This document shows, one piece after another, positions 43,457-53,009 of a stretch of DNA of 64,000 nucleotides (positions are counted from its first letter, which is position 1; each line of letters begins with the position of its first letter). Source of the stretch: Devosia sediminis (GTDB taxonomy: Bacteria > Pseudomonadota > Alphaproteobacteria > Rhizobiales > Devosiaceae); contig NZ_JAEKMH010000002.1 in assembly GCF_016411825.1 (NCBI RefSeq), forward strand, positions 1,054,001 through 1,118,000, given 5' to 3'. Made by a program: the position numbers and the translations under genes. The notes under the pieces were generated by a model that saw only the letters and a list, made by a program, of their open reading frames with translations, was not told the DNA's origin and searched no databases.

Positions 43457-45502
43457 ATGGCCGCACAGACTGACGCACCGGACGACCTCATCGCCGAATT
43501 GGCACGCCTCATGGCCGACGACGCCAAGGTGACGCCGCCACCGGCCAACGACAAGTCGGCGCCGATTCGTATTCCGGGCGACGCGCCCGGGCCGCGTTTT
43601 GACTTTTCCGCTTCAAGCAATCTAGCGTCCAATCAGGCGCCGGCTTCGCCCGTGCGCATTCCCGGTGCCGACGCTGCGCCCGCTGCTTCTGCTAATAACG
43701 AAGCCTTCCCCTTCAATTTCGATTTCACGCCGTCCGTCGCCAAGCCGCCAGCCGCTCCTGCACCCGTTCCCACGACGCCGGCTCCGGTTGTTGCGCCGGC
43801 TCAGCCTGTGCCGCCCGCCGAGCAGCCGGTTTCCGCTGCCGACGAGACCGGGGAACTCGACCACGACAGCCTTGCCGACCTGATCGCAGCCGAACTTGCC
43901 GCCGATCTCGGCGCCGACCGCCAGCCTGAGTCCGCCGCGCCAGTCGCGCCCGCTCCGGCCAAGCCTGCTGCTGACAGCTTTGGCGTCCCTCCGGTCTTTG
44001 GTTTGGGCTCGTCCCAGCCGGTCGCGTCGTCTGCACCCGTCGCGCGTGAGCCTGCGCCCACGCCAGCCCCCCAGGCTCCGCGTCCCGAGGTGGCAGCACG
44101 CGCTCGCGAGGACGATGCCGTCGATCCGCTCGACGAGATCGAGCGTTTGGTCGGTCCCGCCGTTCGCCTCAATACGGCCAGCCCGGCACCGGCACCGGCG
44201 CTGCGCAGCCTTGCGACCCCGGTCATGCCCGAGCCGGTCATCCCCGAGCCGGCCAAGGCGCAGCCCGCCCCGGCGCCGGCTGCCATCGGCTCTGTGGACG
44301 AGGCCATCCTTGCCGCCGCTGCCGCGACCGGCGCCCATGTCGAATGGGTCAATGCAGGCTCGCCGGACGTTGATGATATCGCCATGGAAGCCGAACCCGA
44401 GGTGGCGCCCGCGCGTTCCCGCGTTCGTGGCTTCCGCATGAGCCGCGCCGTTGCCGGGCCGCTCGTTGCCGTCGGTCTGCTGGCCATTGCCGGTTTCGGC
44501 CTTTACTGGCTGCTGGGGCAGGGTGGCGCGACCACCGGACCCGCCCCCGTCATCGTCGCCGATACCACCCCCACCAAGGAAGTGCCCGAAGTCGACACCA
44601 GCGCGTCGGCCCAGCAGTCGGTGGTCTTCAATGAGATCTCCGGCGCTTCCGCGAATGTCGAGGAGCAGATCGTCTCCCGCGACCAGTCCGATACCGAAGC
44701 CGTGGTGGCGGCCAACACGCCCGCCGCGACCTCGGGAGTCATCCCTGACGCCACCGGCACGACTGTCGATCCGAACCAGGATGGGCTCGTCAATCGCAAG
44801 GTCCGCACCGTCACCGTGCGTCCCGATGGCACTATCGTAAGTGGCGACGACAGCATGGCCGGCACGGCCATCCTGCCGGTCGATCGCCCCAACGTGCCGG
44901 ATGTGCCGGGCGCCGATTTCACCACGCCCGACCTGATCGCCAATGCCTCGGCCGAGGCCGAAGCGGCCGCCGCCACCACGCCGATCGACCCTGCGACGGT
45001 GCCCGCGACGCCGACGGCACCCGCTGCCGAACCGGGATCGAGCATTGCCGTCGTCGACGCCACGGGTCAGCCCATCACCGGCCGCAGCGTGACCGTACCG
45101 ATGCAGCGTCCGTCGGACTTCTCCGCCATGGCTTCGGCGGCTATCGCTTCCGCCAATGCCGCGCCCGCCCTGGCCGCGCCGAACACCACCACCACCGCCA
45201 CCACGCCGGTCGCGGCCGCGCCGCAGGAGGCAGCACCCACTGCAACGGCGCCGACCGGCACGGCCGCCGCCTATGTCCAGCTCGCCTCCCAGCGCAGCGA
45301 GGCAGAGGCCCAAGCAACCGTCCAAGCCATCAACACCCGCTATGGCGTGCTGTTCGGCGGCGCATCCCCCCAGATCCAGCGCGTCGATCTGGGCGAACGC
45401 GGCATCTACTACCGTGTGCTGGTGCCGGCCGCGTCGCGCGAAGGCGCCGCCAATATCTGCACCAATGTGAAGGCCGCCGGCGGCGATTGCCTCGTGCTCT
45501 AG
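43457..45502 (+). CDS. SPOR domain-containing membrane protein
   Basis: A 681-residue protein with a long Pro/Ala/Glu-rich cytoplasmic region (about 1-320) and one membrane segment at about 333-354 (AGPLVAVGLLAIAGFGLYWL). A long disordered periplasmic linker precedes a C-terminal SPOR domain (about 605-681, AAYVQLASQRSEAEAQATVQ). SPOR domains bind denuded glycan strands at the septum, so it acts in cell division or septal wall processing. It follows argS, as in related genomes; there nagZ often follows, but here scpA does. Confidence 0.9.
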   Translation: MAAQTDAPDDLIAELARLMADDAKVTPPPANDKSAPIRIPGDAPGPRFDFSASSNLASNQAPASPVRIPGADAAPAASANNEAFPFNFDFTPSVAKPPAAPAPVPTTPAPVVAPAQPVPPAEQPVSAADETGELDHDSLADLIAAELAADLGADRQPESAAPVAPAPAKPAADSFGVPPVFGLGSSQPVASSAPVAREPAPTPAPQAPRPEVAARAREDDAVDPLDEIERLVGPAVRLNTASPAPAPALRSLATPVMPEPVIPEPAKAQPAPAPAAIGSVDEAILAAAAATGAHVEWVNAGSPDVDDIAMEAEPEVAPARSRVRGFRMSRAVAGPLVAVGLLAIAGFGLYWLLGQGGATTGPAPVIVADTTPTKEVPEVDTSASAQQSVVFNEISGASANVEEQIVSRDQSDTEAVVAANTPAATSGVIPDATGTTVDPNQDGLVNRKVRTVTVRPDGTIVSGDDSMAGTAILPVDRPNVPDVPGADFTTPDLIANASAEAEAAAATTPIDPATVPATPTAPAAEPGSSIAVVDATGQPITGRSVTVPMQRPSDFSAMASAAIASANAAPALAAPNTTTTATTPVAAAPQEAAPTATAPTGTAAAYVQLASQRSEAEAQATVQAINTRYGVLFGGASPQIQRVDLGERGIYYRVLVPAASREGAANICTNVKAAGGDCLVL

Positions 45503-45575
45503 CTGATGTCCGTCGCTTGACGCTGGCTCGCACCAGCGTCAAGGATGGGCGACACGCCATATCCACTGACGGCAG

Positions 45576-46364
45576 ATGACACAGGCAGAAACCAACTGGT
45601 TCGACACGCCGGCCCCGCCGCCTGCCGATGAAGTCCTGCATGTCGATGTGGGTGGCTATGAAGGCCCACTCGACCTGCTGCTCGATCTGGCGCGACGCCA
45701 GAAGGTCGATCTGGCCAACATTTCCGTCCTGGCACTGGCCGAACAGTATCTCGCCTTTATCGATACCGTGCGGGAACGCCGGATCGAGGTCGCCGCCGAT
45801 TATCTCGTCATGGCCGCTTGGCTCGCCTATCTCAAGAGCCGGCTCATGGTGCCCCAGGCACAGGGCGACGACGAGCCGAGCGGCGAGATGCTTGCCGCCA
45901 TGCTGCAGTTTCGTTTGAAGCGGCTCGAAGCCATGCGCATGGCCGCCAGCCGCCTGATGAACCGGCCCCGCCTCGGCTTCCAGATCTATGCCCGCGGTGA
46001 ACCCGAGCCCATCGAAATTGCCCGGCGCTCCATCTGGGAGGCCAGCCTCTATGACCTGCTCAAGGCCTATTCCAGCCAGCGCGAGCGCGGCATCACCGCC
46101 GAATACACGCCGCGCCTGCGCACGGTCTGGTCCCTCCAGGATGCCCGCGACATCCTGCAGCGTCTCATTGGCGACAGCGTTGAATGGGTGTCGCTCGATG
46201 CCTATCTGGTGGACTATCTCGCCCGTCCGTCGGAACGCGCCACAGTACGCGCTTCCACCTTTGCCTCGAGCCTCGAACTCGTCCGACAGGGTGAAATCGA
46301 CATTCGCCAGACCGAAACCTTCGGGCCGCTCTTTATGCGCCGTCGCCGGAAAGAGCCGCGGTGA
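45576..46364 (+). CDS. scpA: Segregation and condensation protein A
   Basis: A 262-residue kleisin of the SMC-ScpAB condensin. Conserved N-terminal features are VGGYEGPLDLLLDLARRQKV, SVLALAEQYLAFI and MAAWLAYLKSRLMVP. The C-terminal winged-helix region shows VASSLELVR-like TFASSLELVRQGEIDIRQTE and ends FGPLFMRRR. Its stop overlaps the GTG of scpB, coupling their translation. Confidence 0.95.
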   Translation: MTQAETNWFDTPAPPPADEVLHVDVGGYEGPLDLLLDLARRQKVDLANISVLALAEQYLAFIDTVRERRIEVAADYLVMAAWLAYLKSRLMVPQAQGDDEPSGEMLAAMLQFRLKRLEAMRMAASRLMNRPRLGFQIYARGEPEPIEIARRSIWEASLYDLLKAYSSQRERGITAEYTPRLRTVWSLQDARDILQRLIGDSVEWVSLDAYLVDYLARPSERATVRASTFASSLELVRQGEIDIRQTETFGPLFMRRRRKEPR

Positions 46365-47026
46365 TCGGGATGGAAGACGAAACCGGCGACGTGCTGCGCC
46401 GCTCCCTGCGAATCGTCGAAGCGCTGCTCTTCGCCTCCGCCCAGCCGCTGCGCGCTGCCGACATGGCGCCCTACCTGGGCGAGGGCACGGATGTGAATGG
46501 CCTCTTGCTGGTGCTGCAGGCCCAGTATGAGGGGAGGGGCATCAATCTCGTCCGGCGGGGTGAGGGCTGGGCCTTCCGGACCGCCGAGGACCTTGGCTTC
46601 CTCCTGCGCCGCGAGGAACACGAAACCCGTCCGCTCTCCCGTGCTGCGCTCGAAACCCTCTCCATTATCGCCTATCACCAGCCCGCGACCCGCGCCGAGA
46701 TCGAAGAGGTGCGCGGCGTCGCCACGGGCAAGGGTACGCTCGACCTTCTGATGGAAGCGGGCTGGGTCCGGATGAGGGGCCGCCGCCGTACAGCCGGCCG
46801 GCCCGTCACCTACGGCACGACCGAAGCCTTTCTCGATCATTTCGGGCTCGAAGCGCTATCTGATCTGCCCGGTCTCGATGAACTGAAGGGTTCGGGCCTG
46901 CTCTCCGGCCGCCTCCCGGCCTACCTGCAGATCCCGCTGCCGTTCGACGGCGGGCTGCGCGACGACGAGGACCCGCTCGACCCGTCCGACCTGGGCGACC
47001 CCGAGCCGGAAGACGGGGAAATCTGA
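46361..47026 (+). CDS. scpB: Segregation and condensation protein B
   Basis: A 221-residue ScpB that dimerises and binds the ScpA kleisin. The first winged helix begins LRIVEALLFASAQPLRAADM, and the second holds LSRAALETLSIIAYHQPATR, EIEEVRGVATGKGTLDLLME and GRPVTYGTTEAFLDHFGLE. GTG 46361 overlaps scpA as GTGA; an ATG at 46370 is an alternative start. The C-terminal tail is acidic. Confidence 0.95.
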   Translation: MIGMEDETGDVLRRSLRIVEALLFASAQPLRAADMAPYLGEGTDVNGLLLVLQAQYEGRGINLVRRGEGWAFRTAEDLGFLLRREEHETRPLSRAALETLSIIAYHQPATRAEIEEVRGVATGKGTLDLLMEAGWVRMRGRRRTAGRPVTYGTTEAFLDHFGLEALSDLPGLDELKGSGLLSGRLPAYLQIPLPFDGGLRDDEDPLDPSDLGDPEPEDGEI

Positions 47027-47146
47027 CCTTTCCCCGCGCTGAATCACGCCCGGGGGCTACACGTTCTTGTGTTTGGGCGCGATTAAACCTATTTCTCGGT
47101 CTATCTATCGCGTGTAACGCGTATCTGGACTTCTAGGGAGAATACT

Positions 47147-47359
47147 ATGCACGCGCCGTCTATCTGGGGCATCCTCGTCGTTGCCGTTGTCGTCATCCTG
47201 CTGTTTGGCCGCGGTAAGATTTCCGGCATGATGGGTGAGGTCGCCTCCGGCATCAAAGCCTTCCAGAAGGGCATGAAGGACGACGACAAGCCGGCCGAGC
47301 GCATTCAGTCGTCTGCCGAAGTCGAGGCCCGTGAAGTGGATCGCAGCAAGGACGCCTGA
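47147..47359 (+). CDS. tatA: Sec-independent protein translocase TatA
   Basis: A 70-residue protein with one N-terminal membrane helix ([20 protein letters not shown]) followed by the FGRGKI hinge and an amphipathic helix ([20 protein letters not shown]). TatA forms the protein-conducting part of the twin-arginine pathway. GGGAG precedes ATG 47147. tatB and tatC follow. Confidence 0.97.
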   Translation: MHAPSIWGILVVAVVVILLFGRGKISGMMGEVASGIKAFQKGMKDDDKPAERIQSSAEVEAREVDRSKDA

Positions 47360-47417
47360 GGCGTCCCTTCGCTAGCCACCACTGCAGGCGGCGCGCCGCC
47401 TTTCGGAGAATAAATCC

Positions 47418-48161
47418 ATGCTCGGCCTAGGCTGGACAGAGATGCTGGTGATCGGCGTCGTTGCGCTGATCTTCATCGGCCCCAAGGACCTGCCCGTGGT
47501 CATGGGCAAGGTTGGCAAGGTCATCGGACAGATCCAGCGCATGGGACGTGAGTTCCAGCGCGAGATCAACAAGACCACCGGCCTCGATGAAGTCCGCAAT
47601 CTGCGCACCTCGATCACGTCGCCCCTCAAAAAGACCGCAGACGAAATCCGTCGTGATTTCAACGCCATCGGCAAGGATGGTACGCAGTCTCCGACCGGCG
47701 CGCTGAAGCCGACTGATCCCAACACCGAAAGCGTCGTCGACGCAATCCAGCAGCAGGCCGGCATGGCACCCGCCAAGAAGTCCAACGACGAACTGGCTGC
47801 CGATTACGGCTTCAAGTCCGCAGCGGCCGAGCCGGTCAAGGCTGAGCCCGTCAAGGCCGCGCGCACGCCCGGCAAGCCAAATGTCGTCACCGCGCCGAAA
47901 CCGGAAGCGATCGCGGCAAAGCCCAAATCCACCGCCAAGCCCAAGGCAGCTGCCTCGACCAAGGCAGCACGCACCAAGGCCGCCTTGGCTGAGGCCGAAG
48001 CGGCGGCGGACAAGCCTGCCCGCAAGCCGGCCGCTCCCAAGGCTACCAAGCCGGCCGCTCCCAAGGCTGCCAAGCCGGCGCCGGCCACCGGTGACAAGCC
48101 TGCCGCCAAGCCGCGCGCCCCACGCAAGAAACCGGCCGACACCGCCGGAAAGAGCGAATAA
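47418..48161 (+). CDS. tatB: Sec-independent protein translocase TatB
   Basis: A 247-residue TatB. The conserved N-terminal part, MLGLGWTEMLVIGVVALIFI then GPKDLPVVMGKVGKVIGQIQ, is followed by an amphipathic helix. The C-terminal tail from about 110 is long, basic and rich in Lys-Pro-Ala repeats, ending RKKPADTAGKSE. This low-complexity tail is common in alphaproteobacteria. The tatC ATG overlaps its final base. Confidence 0.96.
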   Translation: MLGLGWTEMLVIGVVALIFIGPKDLPVVMGKVGKVIGQIQRMGREFQREINKTTGLDEVRNLRTSITSPLKKTADEIRRDFNAIGKDGTQSPTGALKPTDPNTESVVDAIQQQAGMAPAKKSNDELAADYGFKSAAAEPVKAEPVKAARTPGKPNVVTAPKPEAIAAKPKSTAKPKAAASTKAARTKAALAEAEAAADKPARKPAAPKATKPAAPKAAKPAPATGDKPAAKPRAPRKKPADTAGKSE

Positions 48162-48991
48162 TGGCCGAAAGCAAGCCGCAGCAGATCGAAGACAAGTCCA
48201 TGGCCGAGCCGGAAGATGAGCTGGCCGGCAGCGAGGCTCCGCTGCTCGAACACCTGACCGAGCTGCGCAAGCGCCTCATCCACAGCGCCATCGCCATCGT
48301 GGTGCTGATGATCGTCTGCTTCCTCTTCGCCGGGCAGATATTCGATATCCTGCTCAATCCCTATCGCTCGATCTATGCCGATCCGGGCGACATGGAGCTG
48401 ATCTACACCGCGCCGCAGGAATTCTTCTTCACCCAGGTGAACCTCGCTTTCTTCGGCGCCGTGTTCATCGGCTTCCCCTATCTTGCAACGCAAATCTACG
48501 GCTTCGTCTCGCCCGGCCTCTACAAGCACGAGCGCAAGGCACTGGTGCCCTATCTCATCGCCACACCGGTCTTCTTCCTGCTCGGCGCGGCCATGGTCTA
48601 TTTCGTCGTCCTGCCCATGGCGCTCGGCTTCTTTGCCGGCATGCAGACCGACGAAATCAAGCTCCTGGCCAAGGTTTCCGAATATCTCGGCCTTGCCATG
48701 ACGCTGATCCTCGCCTTTGGCGTCTGCTTCCAGTTGCCCGTGGTCCTGACTCTCTTGGCCCAGCTCGACCTCATCAATGTCGAGCAGCTCAAGAAAGGCC
48801 GTCGCTACGCCATTGTCGGCATCCTGATCGTCGCCGCCTTCATTACCCCGCCCGACCCGATCTCGCAGATCGGCCTGGCCCTGCCGATGTACGGCCTTTA
48901 CGAACTGGCCATCCTCTCGGTCCGCATGGTTGAAAAGCGCCGCAAGGCCGCCCTCGCCGCCGAGGAAGCCAAGAACGTCGAGCAGGCCTGA
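48161..48991 (+). CDS. tatC: Sec-independent protein translocase TatC
   Basis: A 276-residue integral membrane protein with six membrane segments, the receptor for twin-arginine signal peptides. The conserved cytoplasmic N-terminal motif is LLEHLTELRKRLIHS. The loop after helix 2 is QIYGFVSPGLYKHERK, and AFGVCFQLPVVLTLLAQLDL is also typical. Its ATG overlaps the end of tatB. Confidence 0.97.
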   Translation: MAESKPQQIEDKSMAEPEDELAGSEAPLLEHLTELRKRLIHSAIAIVVLMIVCFLFAGQIFDILLNPYRSIYADPGDMELIYTAPQEFFFTQVNLAFFGAVFIGFPYLATQIYGFVSPGLYKHERKALVPYLIATPVFFLLGAAMVYFVVLPMALGFFAGMQTDEIKLLAKVSEYLGLAMTLILAFGVCFQLPVVLTLLAQLDLINVEQLKKGRRYAIVGILIVAAFITPPDPISQIGLALPMYGLYELAILSVRMVEKRRKAALAAEEAKNVEQA

Positions 48992-49130
48992 TCTTGCCTC
49001 TCCCTCTGGGGAGAGGTCTGCGCGTAGCGGCGGGCGAGGGGCCTTGGGCCCCTTTCCCCTTGCGCCCCCCCGACCACGTCCGTAAACAGTCCGCGTCACC
49101 AAAGGAGGCGGGCAGGGGCCCGCATGTGCG

Positions 49131-50462
49131 ATGTTTGATATCAAGTGGATCCGAGACAATCCCGAAGCCTTCGACAAGGCCATGTCGCAGCGCAAGAATG
49201 TCTCCGTCCGCTCCAGCGATCTCATCGCCATCGACGACCGTCGTCGGCAGATCATCGTTCGCCTCAACGAGGCCCAGGAAAAGCGCAACAGCCTCTCCAA
49301 GCTGATCGGTCAGGCCAAGGCCCAGAAGGATGAGGCGAAAGCCGCCGAACTCATGGCCGAGGTCGCACGCCTCAAGGAAATCATCCCGGCCGGCGAGGCC
49401 GAGGAACGTGCGGTGGAAAAGGAACTGCGCGACGCCCTGTCGACCATTCCCAATATGGCGATGGACGATGTGCCTTATGGCGAGGACGAGGGCGGCAATG
49501 TCGAGTATTTCGGTTTGAACGGCTCGCCCGAAACGGCGGCCCGGGCGCGCGCGCCCAAGCCGAGCTTTGCCTTTGCGCCCAAGGAGCATTTCGATATCGG
49601 CGTCGCCGAGACGAATATGGATTTCGAAATCGCCGCCAAGCTGTCGGGCAGCCGTTTCGTGGTGCTCAAGGGCCAGCTCGCGCGCCTCGAACGCGCCCTC
49701 GGCCAGTTCATGCTCGATCTGCACACGACCGAGCACGGCTATCTCGAAGTCCAGCCCCCGGTGCTGGTGCGCGACGATGCGCTCTTTGGCACCGGTCAGT
49801 TGCCAAAATTCGAGGAGGACCTGTTCTTCACCCCCCATGGCGAAGGGCGTCTGGCGCTGATCCCCACGGCCGAAGTACCGATGACCAATTTCGTCCGCGA
49901 ATCCATCATCGCCGAAGAAGAGCTGCCGCTGCGCTTTACCGCGCTGACACCCTGCTTCCGGTCCGAAGCCGGTTCTGCCGGGCGCGATACCCGCGGCATG
50001 CTGCGCCAGCATCAGTTCAACAAGGTCGAGCTGGTGGCCATCACCACGCCCGAGGAAGCGGATAATGAGCATGAGCGCATGCTCGTTGCCGCCGAGACCG
50101 TGCTGCAAAAGCTCGGCCTCCATTATCGGGTCATGAAGCTTTGCACCGGCGACATGGGCTTTGGCGCCCGACGTACCTATGACATGGAAGTCTGGCTGCC
50201 GGGCCAGGACACTTATCGGGAAATCTCCTCGGTGTCGGTCTGCGGTGATTTCCAGGCCCGCCGCATGGAAGCGCGCTATCGGCCTTCCGGCGAAAAGCAG
50301 GCGCCGCGCTATGTCCACACGCTCAACGGTTCGGGCACGGCGGTCGGCCGCTGCCTCATCGCGGTTCTCGAGAACTATCAGCAGGAAGATGGCTCGGTGC
50401 TCGTCCCCGAGGCGCTCCAGTCCTATATGGGCGGCGTGACATCCATCGGCGGCCGGGGATGA
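49131..50462 (+). CDS. serS: Seryl-tRNA synthetase
   Basis: A 443-residue class II synthetase. The N-terminal coiled-coil arm (about 1-110, with [20 protein letters not shown]) binds tRNA-Ser. Motif 2 is [20 protein letters not shown] and motif 3 is [22 protein letters not shown] 49131 is the only start compatible with [15 protein letters not shown]. surE overlaps its stop. Confidence 0.97.
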   Translation: MFDIKWIRDNPEAFDKAMSQRKNVSVRSSDLIAIDDRRRQIIVRLNEAQEKRNSLSKLIGQAKAQKDEAKAAELMAEVARLKEIIPAGEAEERAVEKELRDALSTIPNMAMDDVPYGEDEGGNVEYFGLNGSPETAARARAPKPSFAFAPKEHFDIGVAETNMDFEIAAKLSGSRFVVLKGQLARLERALGQFMLDLHTTEHGYLEVQPPVLVRDDALFGTGQLPKFEEDLFFTPHGEGRLALIPTAEVPMTNFVRESIIAEEELPLRFTALTPCFRSEAGSAGRDTRGMLRQHQFNKVELVAITTPEEADNEHERMLVAAETVLQKLGLHYRVMKLCTGDMGFGARRTYDMEVWLPGQDTYREISSVSVCGDFQARRMEARYRPSGEKQAPRYVHTLNGSGTAVGRCLIAVLENYQQEDGSVLVPEALQSYMGGVTSIGGRG

Positions 50463-51232
50463 GCCTGCGCATCCTCATCACCAATGATGACGGCGTCGAC
50501 GCGCCGGGCATTGCCATCATGGCCGAGATCGCCAGCGCGATCTCCGACGATGTCTGGATCGTCGCGCCCGATGGCAACCAGTCCGGGGCAGGGCACCGCT
50601 TCAGCTTCGGCCGCGAACTGGCACTCGTCGAGCATGGTCCGCGCCGATTTTCCGTCACTGGTGGCTCCCCGGCCGATTGCGTGGTCGCCGGCATGACCCA
50701 TGTGCTTGGAGATCGTCCCGCCGATCTGGTTCTGTCGGGCGTCAATGCCGGCCAGAACCTGGGCGACATCGTCAACTGCTCTGGCACGGCCGCGGGCGCC
50801 CGCGAAGGCGTGCTCCAGGGCGCCATCGGCATCGCCATGAGTCAGTCCATGGATTACGAAGTCACGCGCGACCCCGAATGGAGCAATGCGCGCCGCTACG
50901 GCGCCGAGGTCGTTTCTGCGCTTGTGGCAGCCCATGCTGGCGATGACGTCTTCTACAACGTGAATTTCCCGTTCTGCCACGGCGATGATGTGACCGGCCT
51001 TGTCGCCGTGCCGCACCAGCGATTCTCCCGCTCGCCCATACGCCACTATGCAAGCGACAATCCGGGCAAATTCTTCATGGCAATCCCCGAGACGCCAAAG
51101 CCGCTGGACCCCAAAGCCGACTTCGAAGTGCTCCGCCGCGGCAACGCCATCACCGTCACCCCCTTTGCCCTGCAACAGACGCACCAGGGCGCGCTCGCAC
51201 GGCTGGGCAATATGGCGCTCAAGGCGCGATAG
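50459..51232 (+). CDS. surE: 5'/3'-nucleotidase SurE
   Basis: A 257-residue metal-dependent nucleotidase and survival protein. Metal and substrate motifs are [14 protein letters not shown] (5-18), [16 protein letters not shown], and [20 protein letters not shown] with [15 protein letters not shown] 50459 overlaps the serS stop (ATGA). In many relatives pcm follows, but here a 279-base gap with palindromes leads to the LysM/LytM gene. Confidence 0.96.
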   Translation: MSLRILITNDDGVDAPGIAIMAEIASAISDDVWIVAPDGNQSGAGHRFSFGRELALVEHGPRRFSVTGGSPADCVVAGMTHVLGDRPADLVLSGVNAGQNLGDIVNCSGTAAGAREGVLQGAIGIAMSQSMDYEVTRDPEWSNARRYGAEVVSALVAAHAGDDVFYNVNFPFCHGDDVTGLVAVPHQRFSRSPIRHYASDNPGKFFMAIPETPKPLDPKADFEVLRRGNAITVTPFALQQTHQGALARLGNMALKAR

Positions 51233-51277
51233 TCCTCGCTATATCGAACCTGTGCGAGGGTTCCCCACACAGTGTCG

Positions 51278-51298
51278 CCCTCGGACTTGATCCGAGGG
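51278..51298. repeat. Short palindrome CCCTCGGACTTGATCCGAGGG
   Basis: A near copy of the palindrome at 41484-41502. A degenerate version (CGAGTCGATCCGAGG) lies about 40 bases further on, near 51323-51337. The surE-nlpD gap holds no gene. Confidence 0.6.
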
Positions 51299-51511
51299 CC
51301 TCTCACCACATGGCATTCCGCTTCGAGTCGATCCGAGGGGTGCTCGCTACCATCTCCCGCACGCGTGATCGCGCCTTCTCCTTTTAACCTTACCCACCTC
51401 TGAATCACCGCGCCACGAATTCGCTCAAATCGCATCGGCTTTAAACTCGTCTTTACCTTACCGGCGTAGCGTCAAGCTCAGTTGTTGAGTACCTGCGTAC
51501 GAGTAAAGCCG

Positions 51512-52807
51512 ATGAGTAATCGCGTTTTTCCGCGGACCCATAGAAGTGCGGTCGCCCTTGCTGGCATCATGATCGCAGCCGTTGGATTGTCCGGCTGTTC
51601 GAGCCTTGGGAGCCGCTTTGGCGACTCCACCGTCACCGGCTCGGCCGCCCCGACAGGTCCGGCAACACTCAATCAGCCCATGCCCCCGAGCCTCGGCGCG
51701 CCTCAGAGCGTGCAGGTCGCCAGCATGGAATTCTTGCCGCCGGCCAATGTCGGCGCATCCTGGCCTGGTGGCAGCACGCTGCCCCCCGCGCCGGTCGGCA
51801 ATGGCCTCATGCAGCCGTCCGGTATGACTTCGCCGATCGGGGGCTCCGGCTCCACGGTGCAGACCCAGGCCCTTCCTGCATTGAGTTCGTCGTCACCTAT
51901 GGGAACCACGCAAGCCATGCCCGCTCCGCAAACTCTTGCCCCAATGCCGGCCGCGCCTGCCGCCGTTGCCATGGGCACTCCGTCCAGCGCCGTCCTGCCG
52001 GTCAATTCCAGCGTCCCGGTCCAGGCCGCCGCCAATACCAACGCCTATACCCACACCATCGCCGCCGGCGAGTCGCTCTACACCATTGCCCGCAAGTACG
52101 ATGTCACCACCCAGGCCATCGTCCATGCAAATGGACTGAGCTCGCCGGACAAGATCATCGTCGGCCAGAAGATCGTCATCCCGGGCCGCTCGGATCTGGT
52201 GAACACCGCCAGCGTCCAGGTCGCCAGCACTGCGCCCGTCTCGGCCGTACCGGGCCTGCCCGACAATCGTCCGGCCAATCTGGCCACCACCAATACGCTG
52301 CAGACCGCTGCTGCCCCGGCTCCGCTGGGCACCACCCCGGCCGCCGCGCCCGTCGCGGCACCGGTTGCCACACCCGCACCCACCCAGGTGGCTGCCGTGT
52401 CGCCTGCGCCGGTTGCTGCGGCCGAACCTGTCGCCTCCGGCAATGACAAGTTCCGCTGGCCGGTCTCGGGCCGAGTCATCACCGATTTCGCCGCCTCGCG
52501 TGGCACCGGCATCAATATCGACGTGCCGGAAGGCTCCTCGGTCAAGGCCGCCGAAAACGGCACGGTCATCTATGTCGGCTCCGGCGTCGAAGGCTATGGC
52601 AACCTGGTCCTGGTGCGCCACCCCAACGGCTATGTCTCGGCCTATGCTCACCTCAAGGATATGAGCGTCGCCAAGGGTGCCGTGGTCAATCGCGGCGACT
52701 CCATCGGCACGGTCGGCCAGACCGGCTCCGTGTCGCGTCCCCAGCTCCACTTCGAGCTGCGCAAGGGCGCAACACCGGTCGACCCGGTCCCGCTGCTCGC
52801 CAGCTGA
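51512..52807 (+). CDS. nlpD: LysM/M23 (LytM) lipoprotein, NlpD-like
   Basis: A 431-residue envelope lipoprotein. ATG 51512 leads to a lipoprotein signal with lipobox LSGCSS (Cys near residue 29). A Pro/Ala-rich linker is followed by a LysM domain (about 180-226, HTIAAGESLYTIARKYDVTT) and a C-terminal LytM domain (about 312-430). Metal-ligand positions of active M23 enzymes are altered: RGTGINID lacks the first His, and RPQLHFEL has Gln where the first His of HxH is expected. That is how the NlpD/EnvC amidase activators look. A strong terminator follows at 52830. Confidence 0.92.
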   Translation: MSNRVFPRTHRSAVALAGIMIAAVGLSGCSSLGSRFGDSTVTGSAAPTGPATLNQPMPPSLGAPQSVQVASMEFLPPANVGASWPGGSTLPPAPVGNGLMQPSGMTSPIGGSGSTVQTQALPALSSSSPMGTTQAMPAPQTLAPMPAAPAAVAMGTPSSAVLPVNSSVPVQAAANTNAYTHTIAAGESLYTIARKYDVTTQAIVHANGLSSPDKIIVGQKIVIPGRSDLVNTASVQVASTAPVSAVPGLPDNRPANLATTNTLQTAAAPAPLGTTPAAAPVAAPVATPAPTQVAAVSPAPVAAAEPVASGNDKFRWPVSGRVITDFAASRGTGINIDVPEGSSVKAAENGTVIYVGSGVEGYGNLVLVRHPNGYVSAYAHLKDMSVAKGAVVNRGDSIGTVGQTGSVSRPQLHFELRKGATPVDPVPLLAS

Positions 52808-52829
52808 ACTGACTACCCTCCAGAGCTGC

Positions 52830-52865
52830 AAAAGGCCGGAAGTGGTGCTCCGGCCTTTTTCTTTT
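52830..52865 (+). terminator. Rho-independent terminator of the argS-nlpD run
   Basis: AAAAGGCCGGA pairs with TCCGGCCTTTT around an AGTGGTGC loop and ends in TTTTTCTTTT. It begins 23 bases after the nlpD stop. Confidence 0.9.
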
Positions 52866-52902
52866 GATGCGCTGTCAGCTCACGTGCGGGTTCTTCCATC
52901 TT

Positions 52903-52978
52903 TCGTCATTGCCGGGCTTGTCCCGGCAATCCATCTTGGCACTGCATGGACCACCGGGATAAACCCGGTGGTGACGGC
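52903..52978. repeat. Composite palindromic intergenic repeat, copy 3
   Basis: It has the same module order and orientation as copy 1: CGTCATTGCCGGGCTTGTCC, then GGACCACCGGGATAAACCCG and GTGGTGACG. It lies between nlpD and the convergent DUF815 gene. Confidence 0.7.
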
Positions 52979-53009
52979 GTGGAGGGATCGAGCGCCCGCA
53001 TAGCACGCC

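Noticed and set aside
43622-45325. A 567-codon minus-strand frame across the SPOR gene
   Set aside because: It is Gly/Arg-rich shadow sequence of the Pro/Ala-rich SPOR linker.
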